Assembly: GCF_003347595.2 (NCBI RefSeq)
Contig: NZ_QCZK02000058.1
Span: forward strand, 1-64,000
DNA: 64,000 bases
Origin: Botryobacter ruber
GTDB lineage: Bacteria; Bacteroidota; Bacteroidia; Cytophagales; Hymenobacteraceae
Direction: 5' to 3'
In this document: in pieces, positions 7,729 to 16,005 of the stretch
Numbering within the stretch: the first letter of the stretch is position 1
How the letters are laid out: every line of letters begins with the position of its first letter
The notes under the pieces: generated by a model
The model's database searches: none
What the model was told of the DNA's origin: nothing
The model's input: only the letters and a program-made list of their open reading frames with translations
Program-made: the position numbers and the translations under genes

Positions 7729-8343
7729 CTACAACCACTCTTTAAACTCCTGCGCATAGGCGGCAACGGTTTCTTTGCAGAAATCGGCTTCCTGGCGGAT
7801 GGAGGGGAGCTTGCGCAGGCCGGTGTATTTTATAATAAAGTCTTCGGTAGATTCGTTTTCTTCTCCGTTGAAGATGATGCCCGCTACCGGAATTTTACGG
7901 TAACGCAGCACCTCCGCCGTCAGCAGGGTGTGGTTGATGCTGCCCAGGTAGTTGCGGGAAAGCAACACTACTTCCAGGCCAAAGCGCTGTACCAGGTCGA
8001 GCACGAGGTAGCGCTTGTTCAGGGGAACCATGAGGCCACCGGCGCCTTCTACGATCAGGTTGTTGTTTGTTTCGGGTAATTGTATGCCCTGTACATCAAT
8101 TTCAATGCCTTCTTCAGCAGCGGCACGGTGGGGGGAAGCAGCCATTTTGAGGCGATAAGCTTCCGGGAAAAAAGTGGAAACCGGGTTGGATACCAGGCTC
8201 TTCACCATATCGGTGTCGGTAAAATCGAGTCCTCCTGCCTGTACGGGTTTCCAGTAATCAGCTTGCAGGGCTTCGGTCAGTATGGCTGCGGCAACTGTCT
8301 TGCCTACGTCCGTTCCGATGCCTGTTACAAAATAGCGTTTCAT
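7729..8343 (-). CDS. bioD: Dethiobiotin synthetase
   Basis: ATP-dependent carboxylase closing the ureido ring of dethiobiotin from 7,8-diaminopelargonate (penultimate step of biotin synthesis). 204 residues, normal length. The N terminus MKRYFVTGIGTDVGKT carries the P-loop (residues 10-16), YWKPVQAGG binds substrate, and VEGAGGLMVPL is the second signature. The ATG at 8343 overlaps the bioF stop by 4 bp, so translation is probably coupled. It is third in bioB-bioF-bioD. Confidence 0.96.
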   Translation of the reverse strand: MKRYFVTGIGTDVGKTVAAAILTEALQADYWKPVQAGGLDFTDTDMVKSLVSNPVSTFFPEAYRLKMAASPHRAAAEEGIEIDVQGIQLPETNNNLIVEGAGGLMVPLNKRYLVLDLVQRFGLEVVLLSRNYLGSINHTLLTAEVLRYRKIPVAGIIFNGEENESTEDFIIKYTGLRKLPSIRQEADFCKETVAAYAQEFKEWL

Positions 8344-9482
8344 GTGTGTCGTCTGATGGCTTCTGCAAGCCCCTCTGTTTGTGTTGTCGTATTAAAAGCA
8401 TGTACAATTACCCGCAGCCGCTCGCTGCCTTCGGGCACGGTCGGACTCATCACGGGGCGTACATCGTATCCCTCCTGTTGCAGGGAGGCGGCCAGCGGCT
8501 TCAGTTTTTTTGCATCCGGCACAAAGACAGAAAGAATGATACTGTCCCTGGGGCTGCAGCGGATGCCGCTGGTTTGGTTTAGTTCGTTGTATAGTTGGCT
8601 GGCCAGCGCCTTTACCTGCTCCCGCTCCTTGGTTAAAGATGGCAGCAACCGGTAAGCACATTTAATCGCCAGCAGGTCGTGCGTAGGCAGTGCCGTGGTA
8701 TAAATAAAGGCACGGCTGAAATTTACCAGGAAATCGCGCAGCACTTTCGGCCCCACCACCGCTGCTCCGTGGCAGCCCATGGCCTTGCCATAGGTGATGA
8801 TGCGTGCAAAAACCTGTTCCTCCAGCCCGAGCGCCGTTACCAGCCCTTCACCTTTTGGTCCGTACAAGCCCACGGCGTGGGCTTCGTCTACTACCAAAGC
8901 GGCTCCGTATTGCTGGCAAAGACTCGCCAGTTCCTGCAGCGGCGCCTTGTCGCCGTCCATCGAGTACACCGACTCCACTACCACAAATACCTGCCCCATA
9001 GCATGTTTCAGCTTTTGCTGTAGGTCGTCCAGGTTGTTGTGCCGGAAGGCATAGGTTTTGGCAAAGCTCAGGCGCAGGCCGTCCTTCATGGAGGCGTGGC
9101 TGGCTTCGTCGTAAAAAACCGTGTCGCCGCGCTGGGGCAGAACCGACAGCAGGCCAACATTGGCGGTGTAGCCGGAGTTAAAGAGCAGGGCTGCCTCTGC
9201 ATGATGAAAGGCGGCTACCTGCTTTTCCAGCTCCTCGAAAAGTTCGTTGTTTCCCGACAAAAGCCGGGAGCCGGTAGAACCTACCGGCAGGTGTTTATAT
9301 TTTTCAGCTTCCTGCTGAATCAGTTGCTTTAGTTGTTCCGACCGCGCCAGGCCCAGGTAATCGTTCGAGCAGAAGTCGACGAGGCCGGTGCTGGTGCGGA
9401 GCTGCCGCAGGTTGCCCTGTGCTTCCCGGTCCGCCAGCTTTTGTAACAGCCGTTGCTCCAGCTTACTGCGTGGTACTGACAA
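8340..9482 (-). CDS. bioF: 8-amino-7-oxononanoate synthase
   Basis: PLP enzyme condensing pimeloyl thioester with L-alanine. 380 residues, typical. Visible motifs are FCSNDYLGLA, GSTGSRLLSGN, the aspartate-containing VVDEAHAVGLYG (about 197-208) and the PLP lysine in TYGKAMGCHGAA (Lys233). The start appears to be TTG at 9482, 15 bp after the bioB stop; no ATG or GTG occurs in the N-terminal segment. The end overlaps bioD by 4 bp. Alternative alpha-oxoamine synthases (Kbl, HemA) are less likely given the biotin neighbours. Confidence 0.94.
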   Translation of the reverse strand: MSVPRSKLEQRLLQKLADREAQGNLRQLRTSTGLVDFCSNDYLGLARSEQLKQLIQQEAEKYKHLPVGSTGSRLLSGNNELFEELEKQVAAFHHAEAALLFNSGYTANVGLLSVLPQRGDTVFYDEASHASMKDGLRLSFAKTYAFRHNNLDDLQQKLKHAMGQVFVVVESVYSMDGDKAPLQELASLCQQYGAALVVDEAHAVGLYGPKGEGLVTALGLEEQVFARIITYGKAMGCHGAAVVGPKVLRDFLVNFSRAFIYTTALPTHDLLAIKCAYRLLPSLTKEREQVKALASQLYNELNQTSGIRCSPRDSIILSVFVPDAKKLKPLAASLQQEGYDVRPVMSPTVPEGSERLRVIVHAFNTTTQTEGLAEAIRRHT

Positions 9483-9497
9483 AGTAAATGAAAAAGA

Positions 9498-10502
9498 TTA
9501 CCCTACTACCTCTGGCTGCTGCTCTTCTTTAAATGATTTACGCGGTGTCAGGCCCAGCAAATCGAACATTGCTTTATCAGCGTCGAAATCCGGGTTTGGT
9601 GTGGTCAGAAGTTTCTCTCCTGTAAAGATAGAGTTGGCGCCGGCCAGGAAGCAAAGGGCCTGCTCCGTCACGTTCATCTGCTCACGACCTGCCGACAGGC
9701 GCACCATGGACTGCGGCATCAGGATGCGGGCAGTGGCAATCATGCGCACCATCTCCCACACCGACACGCGCGGCTGGTTTTCAAGCGGCGTACCTTTTAC
9801 AGGAACCAGCGCATTTACCGGAACCGATTCGGGGTGCTGCGGCAGGGTAGACAGCGTGTGCAGCATACCAATGCGGTCTTCGTCGGTTTCGCCGAGGCCA
9901 ATGATGCCGCCGCTGCAAACGGAGATGCCGGCTTTGCGCACGTTCTCAATCGTGTTGAGGCGGTCGTCGTACGTACGGGTGGTGATGATATTCTCGTAGT
10001 TTTCTTCGGAGGTGTCGAGGTTGTGGTTGTAGGCGTAGAGGCCGGCTTCTTTCAGCTTTTCGGCCTGGTACTCGTTTACCATGCCCAGTGTGCAGCATAC
10101 TTCCAGCCCCATCTCGTTCACGCCCTTCACCATGTCCAGCACTTTGTCGAAGTCGCGGTTGTCGCGCACTTCGCGCCAGGCAGCGCCCATGCAGAAACGG
10201 GTAGAGCCGCCATCCTTCGCACGCTGTGCCGCGTTTAGTACCTGCTGCTGGTCGAGCAGCTTGTGCACATCCACACCGGTATTGTAGCGGGCCGCCTGCG
10301 GACAGTAAGCGCAATCTTCGGTGCAACCACCGGTTTTCACCGACAAAAGGGTACAAACCTGCACCTCGCCGGTCGCCTGGTAGTGCTTATGCACGTTAGC
10401 CGCTTCCACAATCAGCTCCAGCACCGGCTTGTAATAAATAGCCTTTATTTCTTCCAGACTCCAGTCGTTACGAATGTCTGCGTTTTGTACGAGTTGCGTC
10501 AT
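9498..10502 (-). CDS. bioB: Biotin synthase
   Basis: Radical SAM enzyme inserting sulfur into dethiobiotin. 334 residues. The radical SAM cluster motif CTEDCAYC gives Cys60, Cys64 and Cys67. NHNLDTSEENY, SGGIIGLGET and PVNALVPVKGTPLE are BioB-specific, and RLSAGREQM supplies the Arg ligand for the auxiliary 2Fe-2S cluster. ATG at 10502. It is first gene of bioB-bioF-bioD; bioA, bioC and bioH are not in the window. Confidence 0.97.
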   Translation of the reverse strand: MTQLVQNADIRNDWSLEEIKAIYYKPVLELIVEAANVHKHYQATGEVQVCTLLSVKTGGCTEDCAYCPQAARYNTGVDVHKLLDQQQVLNAAQRAKDGGSTRFCMGAAWREVRDNRDFDKVLDMVKGVNEMGLEVCCTLGMVNEYQAEKLKEAGLYAYNHNLDTSEENYENIITTRTYDDRLNTIENVRKAGISVCSGGIIGLGETDEDRIGMLHTLSTLPQHPESVPVNALVPVKGTPLENQPRVSVWEMVRMIATARILMPQSMVRLSAGREQMNVTEQALCFLAGANSIFTGEKLLTTPNPDFDADKAMFDLLGLTPRKSFKEEQQPEVVG

Positions 10503-10814
10503 AAAAACCTTAATTAGTGTACGAAGGTAATTTGTAGAATCAGGAATTAAAAATCAAATCTGACGCGGAATTTCAAGCGAAATAGTTAAGGAATTGGGTA
10601 AAAGTGGGTTTGATGCACAGAAATTTTTGAAAATCGTGCTGATTTATGCCAGCTGCAGCAACTGAAGGCAGTTTTGCCGGGACGGAATGGCGAGCTGTTA
10701 TGCGCGGAGGTTTGCTGGTTTTTTGGGATAGGCTGCAGGTAAGCTGCAGTTCCGGCAGCAGCTGGCGTTAAGGCAAAGCAGGAGCCGGGAGATGTAAGAT
10801 AACTCTAACAAGTG

Positions 10815-10846
10815 TTTGTTTTAAAGGGATAAATTGCCTACACTTG
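10815..10846 (+). promoter_or_regulatory. Candidate promoter of the pectin cluster
   Basis: TTTG at 10815-10818 and TACACTTG at 10839-10846 are 20 bp apart, close to the Bacteroidota consensus TTTG-N19-21-TAnnTTTG (one mismatch in the -7 box). It points toward the VOC and pectinase genes. The spacing plus the adjoining palindrome raises confidence. The rest of the 561-bp bioB/VOC gap holds one repeat copy and nothing else recognised. Confidence 0.4.
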
Positions 10847-10847
10847 C

Positions 10848-10859
10848 ACAATCGATTGC
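10848..10859. promoter_or_regulatory. LacI-type operator candidate
   Basis: ACAATCGATTGC contains the 10-bp palindrome CAATCGATTG and differs by one base from the perfect 12-mer before uxaA (23349-23360). It lies immediately after the candidate -7 box, over the probable transcription start, where a repressor would block initiation. Confidence 0.5.
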
Positions 10860-10920
10860 ATTGGCCTGAGGTTGTAAAACGCTGGATTTTGCTGAAGCGG
10901 AACAACCGTTTTGTTTTTCC

Positions 10921-10956
10921 GGGAGCAGCTAAGGCTATGGAGGCAGGAGCAGCATA
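10921..10956 (+). repeat. GGAGCAG-family repeat
   Basis: GGGAGCAGCTAAGGCTATGG, then AGGCAGGAGCAGCATAAA. It sits in the divergent bioB/VOC gap, within the probable 5' UTR of the VOC gene. Confidence 0.65.
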
Positions 10957-11063
10957 AAATATTTTGCTAATTTTATGCTGAAAGACGCACAGCAGCTGCG
11001 CCTGTTTGTTAATTTAGTTTCAAATTTTAAATCAATAGCCTCCCAACACAAACAACATAAAAT

Positions 11064-11456
11064 ATGAAATTAGAACATTTTGCACTGAATGTAGAAGAGC
11101 CCGCCGATATGGTGGAATGGTATGTGGCCCACCTCGGCATGAAAGTAGTACGACAGATGGCAGAAGCGCCCTTTACCGCTTTCCTGGCAGATGATAGCGG
11201 CACGATCATGATCGAGATCTATAAAAATCCGCCCCACGAGGTACCGCCTTACCGCCTCATGGACCCGCTGCTGGTACACCTGGCCTTTGTGTCTGAAAAT
11301 CCGGATGCGGATAGGGCGCGACTGATCGATGCCGGTGCCAGCCTGGTTTCGGATAACCACCTGGATGATGGCTCACACCTGGTGATGCTGCGCGACCCCT
11401 GGGGGCTGGCGCTGCAGCTCTGCAAAAGAGGAAAACCCATGCTGGCCAGGTCTTAA
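11064..11456 (+). CDS. VOC (glyoxalase/bleomycin-resistance) family protein
   Basis: 130 residues with the paired beta-alpha-beta-beta-beta units of the vicinal oxygen chelate fold: LEHFALNVEEPADMVEWYVAHLGMKVVRQ in the first half and VHLAFVSENPDADRARLIDAG, then VMLRDPWGLALQLCKR, in the second. A His near residue 5, Glu in TIMIEIY, and His in LVHLAF are candidate metal ligands. The substrate cannot be predicted; the position as first plus-strand gene before the pectinase cluster hints at handling a sugar-derived metabolite, but this is only context. Confidence 0.8.
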   Translation: MKLEHFALNVEEPADMVEWYVAHLGMKVVRQMAEAPFTAFLADDSGTIMIEIYKNPPHEVPPYRLMDPLLVHLAFVSENPDADRARLIDAGASLVSDNHLDDGSHLVMLRDPWGLALQLCKRGKPMLARS

Positions 11457-11525
11457 TTGATTTTTGCTAAACTAAAATTGCAGGAAATGTTTCCCTTAGG
11501 TGGTAATCTTGTGCCGAAAAGCTTT

Positions 11526-11560
11526 CTGCTCCAGCCACCACAGCCACTGCTCCTCTGCTG
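11526..11560 (-). repeat. GGAGCAG-family repeat
   Basis: Read on the plus strand as TCTGCTCCAGCCACCACAG, then CCACTGCTCCTCTGCTG. It is the closest relative of the copy inside adhE (51492-51529). It runs into the hairpin at 11553. Confidence 0.75.
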
Positions 11561-11589
11561 ATTCGGATTTGCAATCCGAATCAGCAGAG
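11553..11589. other. Perfect 17-bp hairpin before the GH28 gene
   Basis: The stem from 11553-11569 pairs exactly with 11573-11589 around a TGC loop; its core is GATTCGGATT/AATCCGAATC. There is no U-run. It is 41 bp before the GH28 start codon and could shape the 5' UTR. Confidence 0.6.
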
Positions 11590-11630
11590 ACCATAATTTG
11601 TAAAAAACTTAACCGTATAGATTTTAAGAA

Positions 11631-13088
11631 ATGACGAAACTCTTCCCGATTTACCGCGCGTTTGCACTTGTTGTTTTAGTTGCGCTGGCCGCCTGCGGAA
11701 GCCCGGACACCAAAACGGAACAAACCGCAGAAAACACCGCCGACGAGTCAGATGTATGGAAAGAAATGGATAACATTCTCGCCCAGATCAAAGCGCCCGA
11801 ATTTCCGGACAAACAGTTTTTAATAACCGATTTCGGGGCTGTAGGTGATGGCAAAACCGTTTGCACGGAAGCTTTCCGGAAGGCAATCGAAACCTGTAAC
11901 CGCGAAGGCGGTGGCCGTGTGGTGGTGCCTGCCGGTAACTTTTTTACCGGTCCTATCCACCTGAAGAGCAACGTGAACCTGCACCTGGAGAAAGATGCGA
12001 AGGTGCTGTTTTCTACCAATCCCAAAGACTACCTGCCGCTCGTGCATACGCGCTGGGAAGGGGTGGAGCTGATGGGTTACTCGCCGCTGCTTTATGCGTT
12101 CGAAGAAAAAAATATCGCCATCACCGGCGAAGGTACCTTCGACGGACAGGCAAACGACACGAACTGGTGGCCCTGGAAAGGCCAGGAACGATATGGGTGG
12201 AAAAAAGGAACGCCTAACCAGACCGACAAAGACAAGCGTGCGGCCTTGTTCCAGATGGCAGAAGATAATGTGCCGGTAAGCGAGCGAAAGTTTGGCGAAG
12301 GCTCTTACCTGCGTCCGCAGTTTGTGCAGCCTTACCGTTGCGAGAACATCCTGATAGAGGGCGTTACCTTCGTGAATTCGCCGATGTGGATTCTGAACCC
12401 GGTGCAGTGCACCAACGTGACGATTCAGAAGGTGACCGTGGAAAGCCAGGGACCAAACTCCGACGGTTGTGACCCGGAGTCCTGCAAGAACGTGCTCATA
12501 AAAGACTGCTTCTTCAATACCGGCGACGATTGCATTGCCATTAAGTCGGGCCGTAATGCCGATGGCCGCCGCATCAACATACCAAGCGAGAACATCGTGA
12601 TACAGGGCTGCAAAATGGCCAACGGGCATGGCGGTGTGGTGATCGGAAGCGAGATATCCGGTGGCGCCCGCAATATATTTGCTGAAAACTGCATCATGAA
12701 CAGTCCGGAACTGGACCGTGCCCTGCGCATCAAGACCAGTTCTGCCCGGGGCGGCGTTATCGAAAATGTGTACCTGCGCAACATCGAGGTAGGCCAGGTG
12801 GCGGAGCAGGTGGTTCGGGTAAATATGTTTTACGAAGATTCAGGTTCCTATATGCCGACTGTTCGCAACATAGAGGTGAAAAACATGACGGTGAAAGAAG
12901 GCGGCAAAGTAGGCGTGCTGCTGGAAGGCTATGAGCAGTCGCCGGTAGAAAACGTGCGCCTGGTGAACGTAGAGATAGAGCAGGTGGACGTGCCATTCAA
13001 ATTTAAAAACATAGAAAATGTGCAGTTTGAAAATGTAACCATAAATGGCAAAAAAATTAATCAGCAAAATTTCTTAAAAGTGTTTTAA
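11631..13088 (+). CDS. GH28 polygalacturonase-type lipoprotein
   Basis: Pectin-backbone hydrolase of glycoside hydrolase family 28, 485 residues. The signal peptide ends in lipobox LAAC (Cys22), so it is membrane-anchored, probably facing the periplasm or surface. The beta-helix begins around residue 65 (DFGAVGDGKTVCTEAF). Catalytic signatures are intact: NSDGCD (Asp278, Asp281), TGDDCIAIKSG (Asp299/Asp300), GHGGVVIGSE (His333) and RALRIKT (Arg366, Lys368). Whether it is endo- or exo-acting cannot be read from the sequence; the length and family suggest an exo-galacturonosidase. It is followed by a CE12 esterase and another esterase. Confidence 0.92.
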   Translation: MTKLFPIYRAFALVVLVALAACGSPDTKTEQTAENTADESDVWKEMDNILAQIKAPEFPDKQFLITDFGAVGDGKTVCTEAFRKAIETCNREGGGRVVVPAGNFFTGPIHLKSNVNLHLEKDAKVLFSTNPKDYLPLVHTRWEGVELMGYSPLLYAFEEKNIAITGEGTFDGQANDTNWWPWKGQERYGWKKGTPNQTDKDKRAALFQMAEDNVPVSERKFGEGSYLRPQFVQPYRCENILIEGVTFVNSPMWILNPVQCTNVTIQKVTVESQGPNSDGCDPESCKNVLIKDCFFNTGDDCIAIKSGRNADGRRINIPSENIVIQGCKMANGHGGVVIGSEISGGARNIFAENCIMNSPELDRALRIKTSSARGGVIENVYLRNIEVGQVAEQVVRVNMFYEDSGSYMPTVRNIEVKNMTVKEGGKVGVLLEGYEQSPVENVRLVNVEIEQVDVPFKFKNIENVQFENVTINGKKINQQNFLKVF

Positions 13089-13170
13089 GGTTAAAGATTA
13101 TTGTGAATGTGCGGATATTTTGCGAAGAAATTGTTCTAAAAGATCAGAACCCTTGTCAATTAATAACTGA

Positions 13171-13345
13171 TGTTACGCAGGGATTTTTTGTCCCCCTTTG
13201 AAGGGGGCAGGGGGATGATTTACATCTGAGGACAAAATATTTTTGTATTGGCTGTAGAACCTGAATTTCTTCGCAGTACGTGCGTCATCCCCCTTACCCC
13301 CTTCAAAGGAGGACAACTCCTGCTTTCGTAATTTTTTGCGTAACA
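13171..13345. mobile_element. 175-bp MITE-like element
   Basis: The outer 9 bp are perfect inverted ends (TGTTACGCA at 13171, TGCGTAACA to 13345). Inside, a second pair of long arms (CCTTTGAAGGGGGCAGGGGG against the complement of CCCCCTTACCCCCTTCAAAGG) gives a strong stem-loop. It is non-coding and carries no transposase. The right end is 24 bp before the CE12 start, so it forms most of the GH28-CE12 gap (13089-13368). Confidence 0.7.
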
Positions 13346-13368
13346 TCTGTTAATAAAATTTATTCAAA

Positions 13369-14154
13369 ATGAAAAAAGTATTCGCATTACCCCTGCTGGG
13401 CCTGAGCCTGCTGCTGATGTCGTTTTTGCCTCAGGCGAAGAAGCACATTACCGTTTATATGATCGGCGATTCCACCATGGCCATTAAGTCGGACAAAGCT
13501 TTCCCGGAAATGGGTTGGGGCGTGCCGTTTGTCACTTTCTTCGACGAGTCCGTTACCGTTGACAACCGCGCCAAAAACGGGCGCAGCAGCAGGACGTTCC
13601 GGGACGAGAAGCTGTGGCAGCCGGTATTGGACAGCCTGCAGGAAGGCGATTATGTGTTCATCCAGTTCGGGCACAACGACGAGGTTCCTACGAAAAGGAG
13701 TGCCACCAAACCGGATGAGTTTAAGGCGAACCTGACCCGTTATGTAAAGGAAACAAGAAGCAAAAAAGCGATTCCTGTGTTGCTTACGCCCGTTGCCCGC
13801 CGCAACTTCGATGCTTCCGGAAAATTTGTTCCTACCCACGATGAATATGCTGCCATTGTACGTACCGTGGCAAAAGAACAGAACGTTCCGCTCATCGACC
13901 ACGACCGCAGAAGCCAGGAGTTGCTGAAGCAGTTCGGACCTGAGCATTCTAAATTGCTCTACCTGCAAATGGCGCCGGGCGAGCACCCTAATTACCCGAA
14001 AGGCAAAGACGATAACACGCACTTCAACGAACTGGGCGCCCGCAAAATGGCGCAACTGGTGCTGGCAGATATACGTGCTCTGAAGCTGGAACTGGCCGAC
14101 AGAATCGTAAATGCCGGAGCAGTAGCCAGAACGGTGAACCCGGAGGCAAAGTAA
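13369..14154 (+). CDS. Rhamnogalacturonan acetylesterase (CE12, SGNH hydrolase)
   Basis: Removes acetyl groups from rhamnogalacturonan I, exposing pectin to backbone enzymes. 261 residues with an N-terminal signal (MKKVFALPLLGLSLLLMSF) and no lipobox, so exported. The SGNH blocks are all present: GDST with nucleophile Ser35, NRAKNGRSSRTF (Gly71), GHND (Asn103), and DNTH (Asp215, His218). VLLTPVARRNF is typical of CE12. It follows the GH28 gene in the same direction and ends in an intrinsic terminator. Confidence 0.92.
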   Translation: MKKVFALPLLGLSLLLMSFLPQAKKHITVYMIGDSTMAIKSDKAFPEMGWGVPFVTFFDESVTVDNRAKNGRSSRTFRDEKLWQPVLDSLQEGDYVFIQFGHNDEVPTKRSATKPDEFKANLTRYVKETRSKKAIPVLLTPVARRNFDASGKFVPTHDEYAAIVRTVAKEQNVPLIDHDRRSQELLKQFGPEHSKLLYLQMAPGEHPNYPKGKDDNTHFNELGARKMAQLVLADIRALKLELADRIVNAGAVARTVNPEAK

Positions 14155-14167
14155 AGGCAATCCCATG

Positions 14168-14208
14168 AAAAACTGCTCCAAAGTGAAAACCTGGAGCAGT
14201 TTTTCTTT
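14168..14208 (+). terminator. Intrinsic terminator after CE12 gene
   Basis: The perfect 10-bp stem AACTGCTCCA/TGGAGCAGTT (14171-14180, 14192-14201) with flanking A's and a T-run ending TTTTTCTTTT. It lies 14 bp after the stop. Confidence 0.85.
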
Positions 14209-14210
14209 TG

Positions 14211-14246
14211 TGGAGCAGCAGTGGCAATGGTCACAGCTGCAGCTAA
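14211..14246 (+). repeat. GGAGCAG-family repeat
   Basis: TGGAGCAGCAGTGGCAATGG, then TCACAGCTGCAGCTAAC, then a T-run. It begins two bases after the CE12 terminator. Confidence 0.75.
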
Positions 14247-14335
14247 CTTTTTTTTCTAAAAGGAAAGCTTGGTAAAGGCACTTTTCTCCTTCAAATACAG
14301 GCTTGCATATCAACAGCGATAACTTACTTTACAAC

Positions 14336-15259
14336 ATGCGATCACTCCTATTTCTTCTGATCCTGATGTTTGTTTTGCAGCAAGCCCGGGCGCAGGAATT
14401 TATTCCTTTATGGCCGGAAGGCAAAATGCCCAACTCCAAAGGCCTGGTCCTGAAAGACAGTATCGTAAACGAGCGGATACACCAGGTGGGCGTGCCGGGT
14501 ATGTATGCTTTTATCACCTCTAAGGAAGAGAATAAAGGCAGTGCTGTGGTTATTTGTCCGGGAGGGGGCTATGAGCGGCTGGCTTATAACATCAGCGGGT
14601 TTCAGCTGGCCAAGTGGTTTAATACCATTGGCATCAATGCCTTTGTGCTTAACTACCGCCTGCCCAATTCCCGCGACCTGAAGGAGCGGCACCTGGGGCC
14701 ACTGCAGGATGCCCAGCGGGCCATGCGGGTAATCCGGGCCAATGCCGCCACCTGGAAAATAGATCCGGAAAGGGTGGGGGTGCAGGGCTCCTCGGCAGGG
14801 GGACACCTGGCTTCTACACTTGGAACTCTTACCGATGATGTTTCTGCCATTGGCGATGCGCTGGATAAAGAGTCGTTTAAGCCAGACTTCATGATACTGG
14901 TGTCGCCGGTGATCAACCTCGATACCTATGCCCATGCCGGCAGCAAAAGGAACCTGCTGGGGGAGAAACCTTCGAAGAAGCTGGTGGAAAAGTTCTCGAC
15001 GGAGAAGCAGGTAACTGCGGCTACGCCTCCTGCCTTTCTTGTACATGCTTTCAACGACAAATCGGTGAATGTGCGCAACAGTCTGCTGTTTTACGAAGCA
15101 TTGCTTGATAAGAACATCCCGTCGAGCCTGCACGTTTTCCCGCAGGGTGGCCATGCCATTGCCTTACGCAACAACCCCGGCTCCACAAACATCTGGACTT
15201 CCATCTGTGAGCTGTGGCTGCACGAGATGGGCTTTACACCGGATCTGGAGAAAAAATAA
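14336..15259 (+). CDS. Secreted alpha/beta hydrolase, carbohydrate esterase-like
   Basis: 307 residues from the ATG at 14336 (an upstream in-frame TTG at 14303 gives no signal peptide). The signal peptide MRSLLFLLILMFVLQQARAQ is cleaved after AQ. The oxyanion region CPGGGYE and the nucleophile elbow GSSAGGH (Ser153) match the family of bacterial acetyl-xylan/acetyl-pectin esterases (BD-FAE-like, Pfam alpha/beta hydrolase 3). Asp near FLVHAFNDKSV and His in FPQGGHAIAL complete the triad. Its place in the pectin cluster suggests a deacetylase for pectic side groups; the exact substrate is inferred from context only. Confidence 0.85.
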   Translation: MRSLLFLLILMFVLQQARAQEFIPLWPEGKMPNSKGLVLKDSIVNERIHQVGVPGMYAFITSKEENKGSAVVICPGGGYERLAYNISGFQLAKWFNTIGINAFVLNYRLPNSRDLKERHLGPLQDAQRAMRVIRANAATWKIDPERVGVQGSSAGGHLASTLGTLTDDVSAIGDALDKESFKPDFMILVSPVINLDTYAHAGSKRNLLGEKPSKKLVEKFSTEKQVTAATPPAFLVHAFNDKSVNVRNSLLFYEALLDKNIPSSLHVFPQGGHAIALRNNPGSTNIWTSICELWLHEMGFTPDLEKK

Positions 15260-15269
15260 GTCCTGAATT

Positions 15270-15301
15270 TTTGCTGCTGCAGTCACCACACCCACTGCTC
15301 C
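15270..15301 (-). repeat. GGAGCAG-family repeat
   Basis: Plus strand: TTTGCTGCTGCAGTCACC, then ACACCCACTGCTCC. It begins 10 bp after the esterase stop and ends 15 bp before the LamG protein start, filling the intergenic gap. Confidence 0.75.
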
Positions 15302-15315
15302 TTAAAATACTTGAA

Positions 15316-15978
15316 ATGTCATTTATCAAAACCAGAACTATACTTTTGTTGCTGCCGTTTGTTTGTGCTCTTGGCTGCAGCAAGCCACAGCAGAAGAACC
15401 AGTTAACCTGGCAGGTAAACTCGCTGGAAAACATCGGCGGTTATACCCCAACCGTCATCGGCGACCCGAAAGTAATTAAAGCAGATGGAAAACAGGCAGT
15501 CGAGTTTGACGGGGTGGACGATGGCCTGCAGCTGGATGTAAACCCGATTGCGGGTGCCGAAGAATTTACCATCGAGGTTACGTTTAAGCCCTACGCAGGT
15601 GGCCCGGAAAATTTCGAGCAGCGCTTCCTGCACATCGAAGATCCCGCAGACCAGAACCGCCGCATCCTGATAGAGCTGCGCCTGAACAGGCAGCAGCGAT
15701 GGTACGCCGATTTCCACATCCGCACCCCAACCGAACGCATCACCCTCATCGATTCCACCCGCACGCATCCGGTAAACGAGTGGCACCAGATAAAGCTGGT
15801 GTATAAAAACGGCAAAGCCCGCGGTTTTGTAAACGGGGTAGCGGAGTTGTCGGACCAGGTGCAGTACAGCCCCATGGGGAGCACCGCCAAAACCTCCCTC
15901 GGCACCCGCATGGACAAGCGTTCCTGGTTTAAAGGAGCCATCAGCAAGGTGACGTTTTCGCCGGTGACGGAGGAGTAA
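15316..15978 (+). CDS. LamG/concanavalin-like lipoprotein
   Basis: 220 residues from the ATG at 15316. The signal peptide ends in CALGC, lipidated at Cys about 21. The remainder looks like a single LamG-like jelly roll: VEFDGVDDGLQLDVNPIAG at the start, EFTIEVTFKPYAG, and the characteristic WHQIKLVYKNGKARGFVNG before a final TSLGTRMDKRSWFKGAISKVTF. Such domains bind glycans. An upstream alternative start at 15214 would overlap the esterase and lacks a signal. It is last in the plus-strand pectin cluster; probably a carbohydrate-binding accessory protein. Confidence 0.8.
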   Translation: MSFIKTRTILLLLPFVCALGCSKPQQKNQLTWQVNSLENIGGYTPTVIGDPKVIKADGKQAVEFDGVDDGLQLDVNPIAGAEEFTIEVTFKPYAGGPENFEQRFLHIEDPADQNRRILIELRLNRQQRWYADFHIRTPTERITLIDSTRTHPVNEWHQIKLVYKNGKARGFVNGVAELSDQVQYSPMGSTAKTSLGTRMDKRSWFKGAISKVTFSPVTEE

Positions 15979-16005
15979 AGTCATCTGCTTCAACCAGTAG
16001 GCAAT

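Noticed and set aside
11820..12629. 269-codon frame antisense to the GH28 gene
   Set aside because: Mirror of a GC-rich coding sequence; His/Val-rich translation without motif. The GH28 frame has all catalytic residues.
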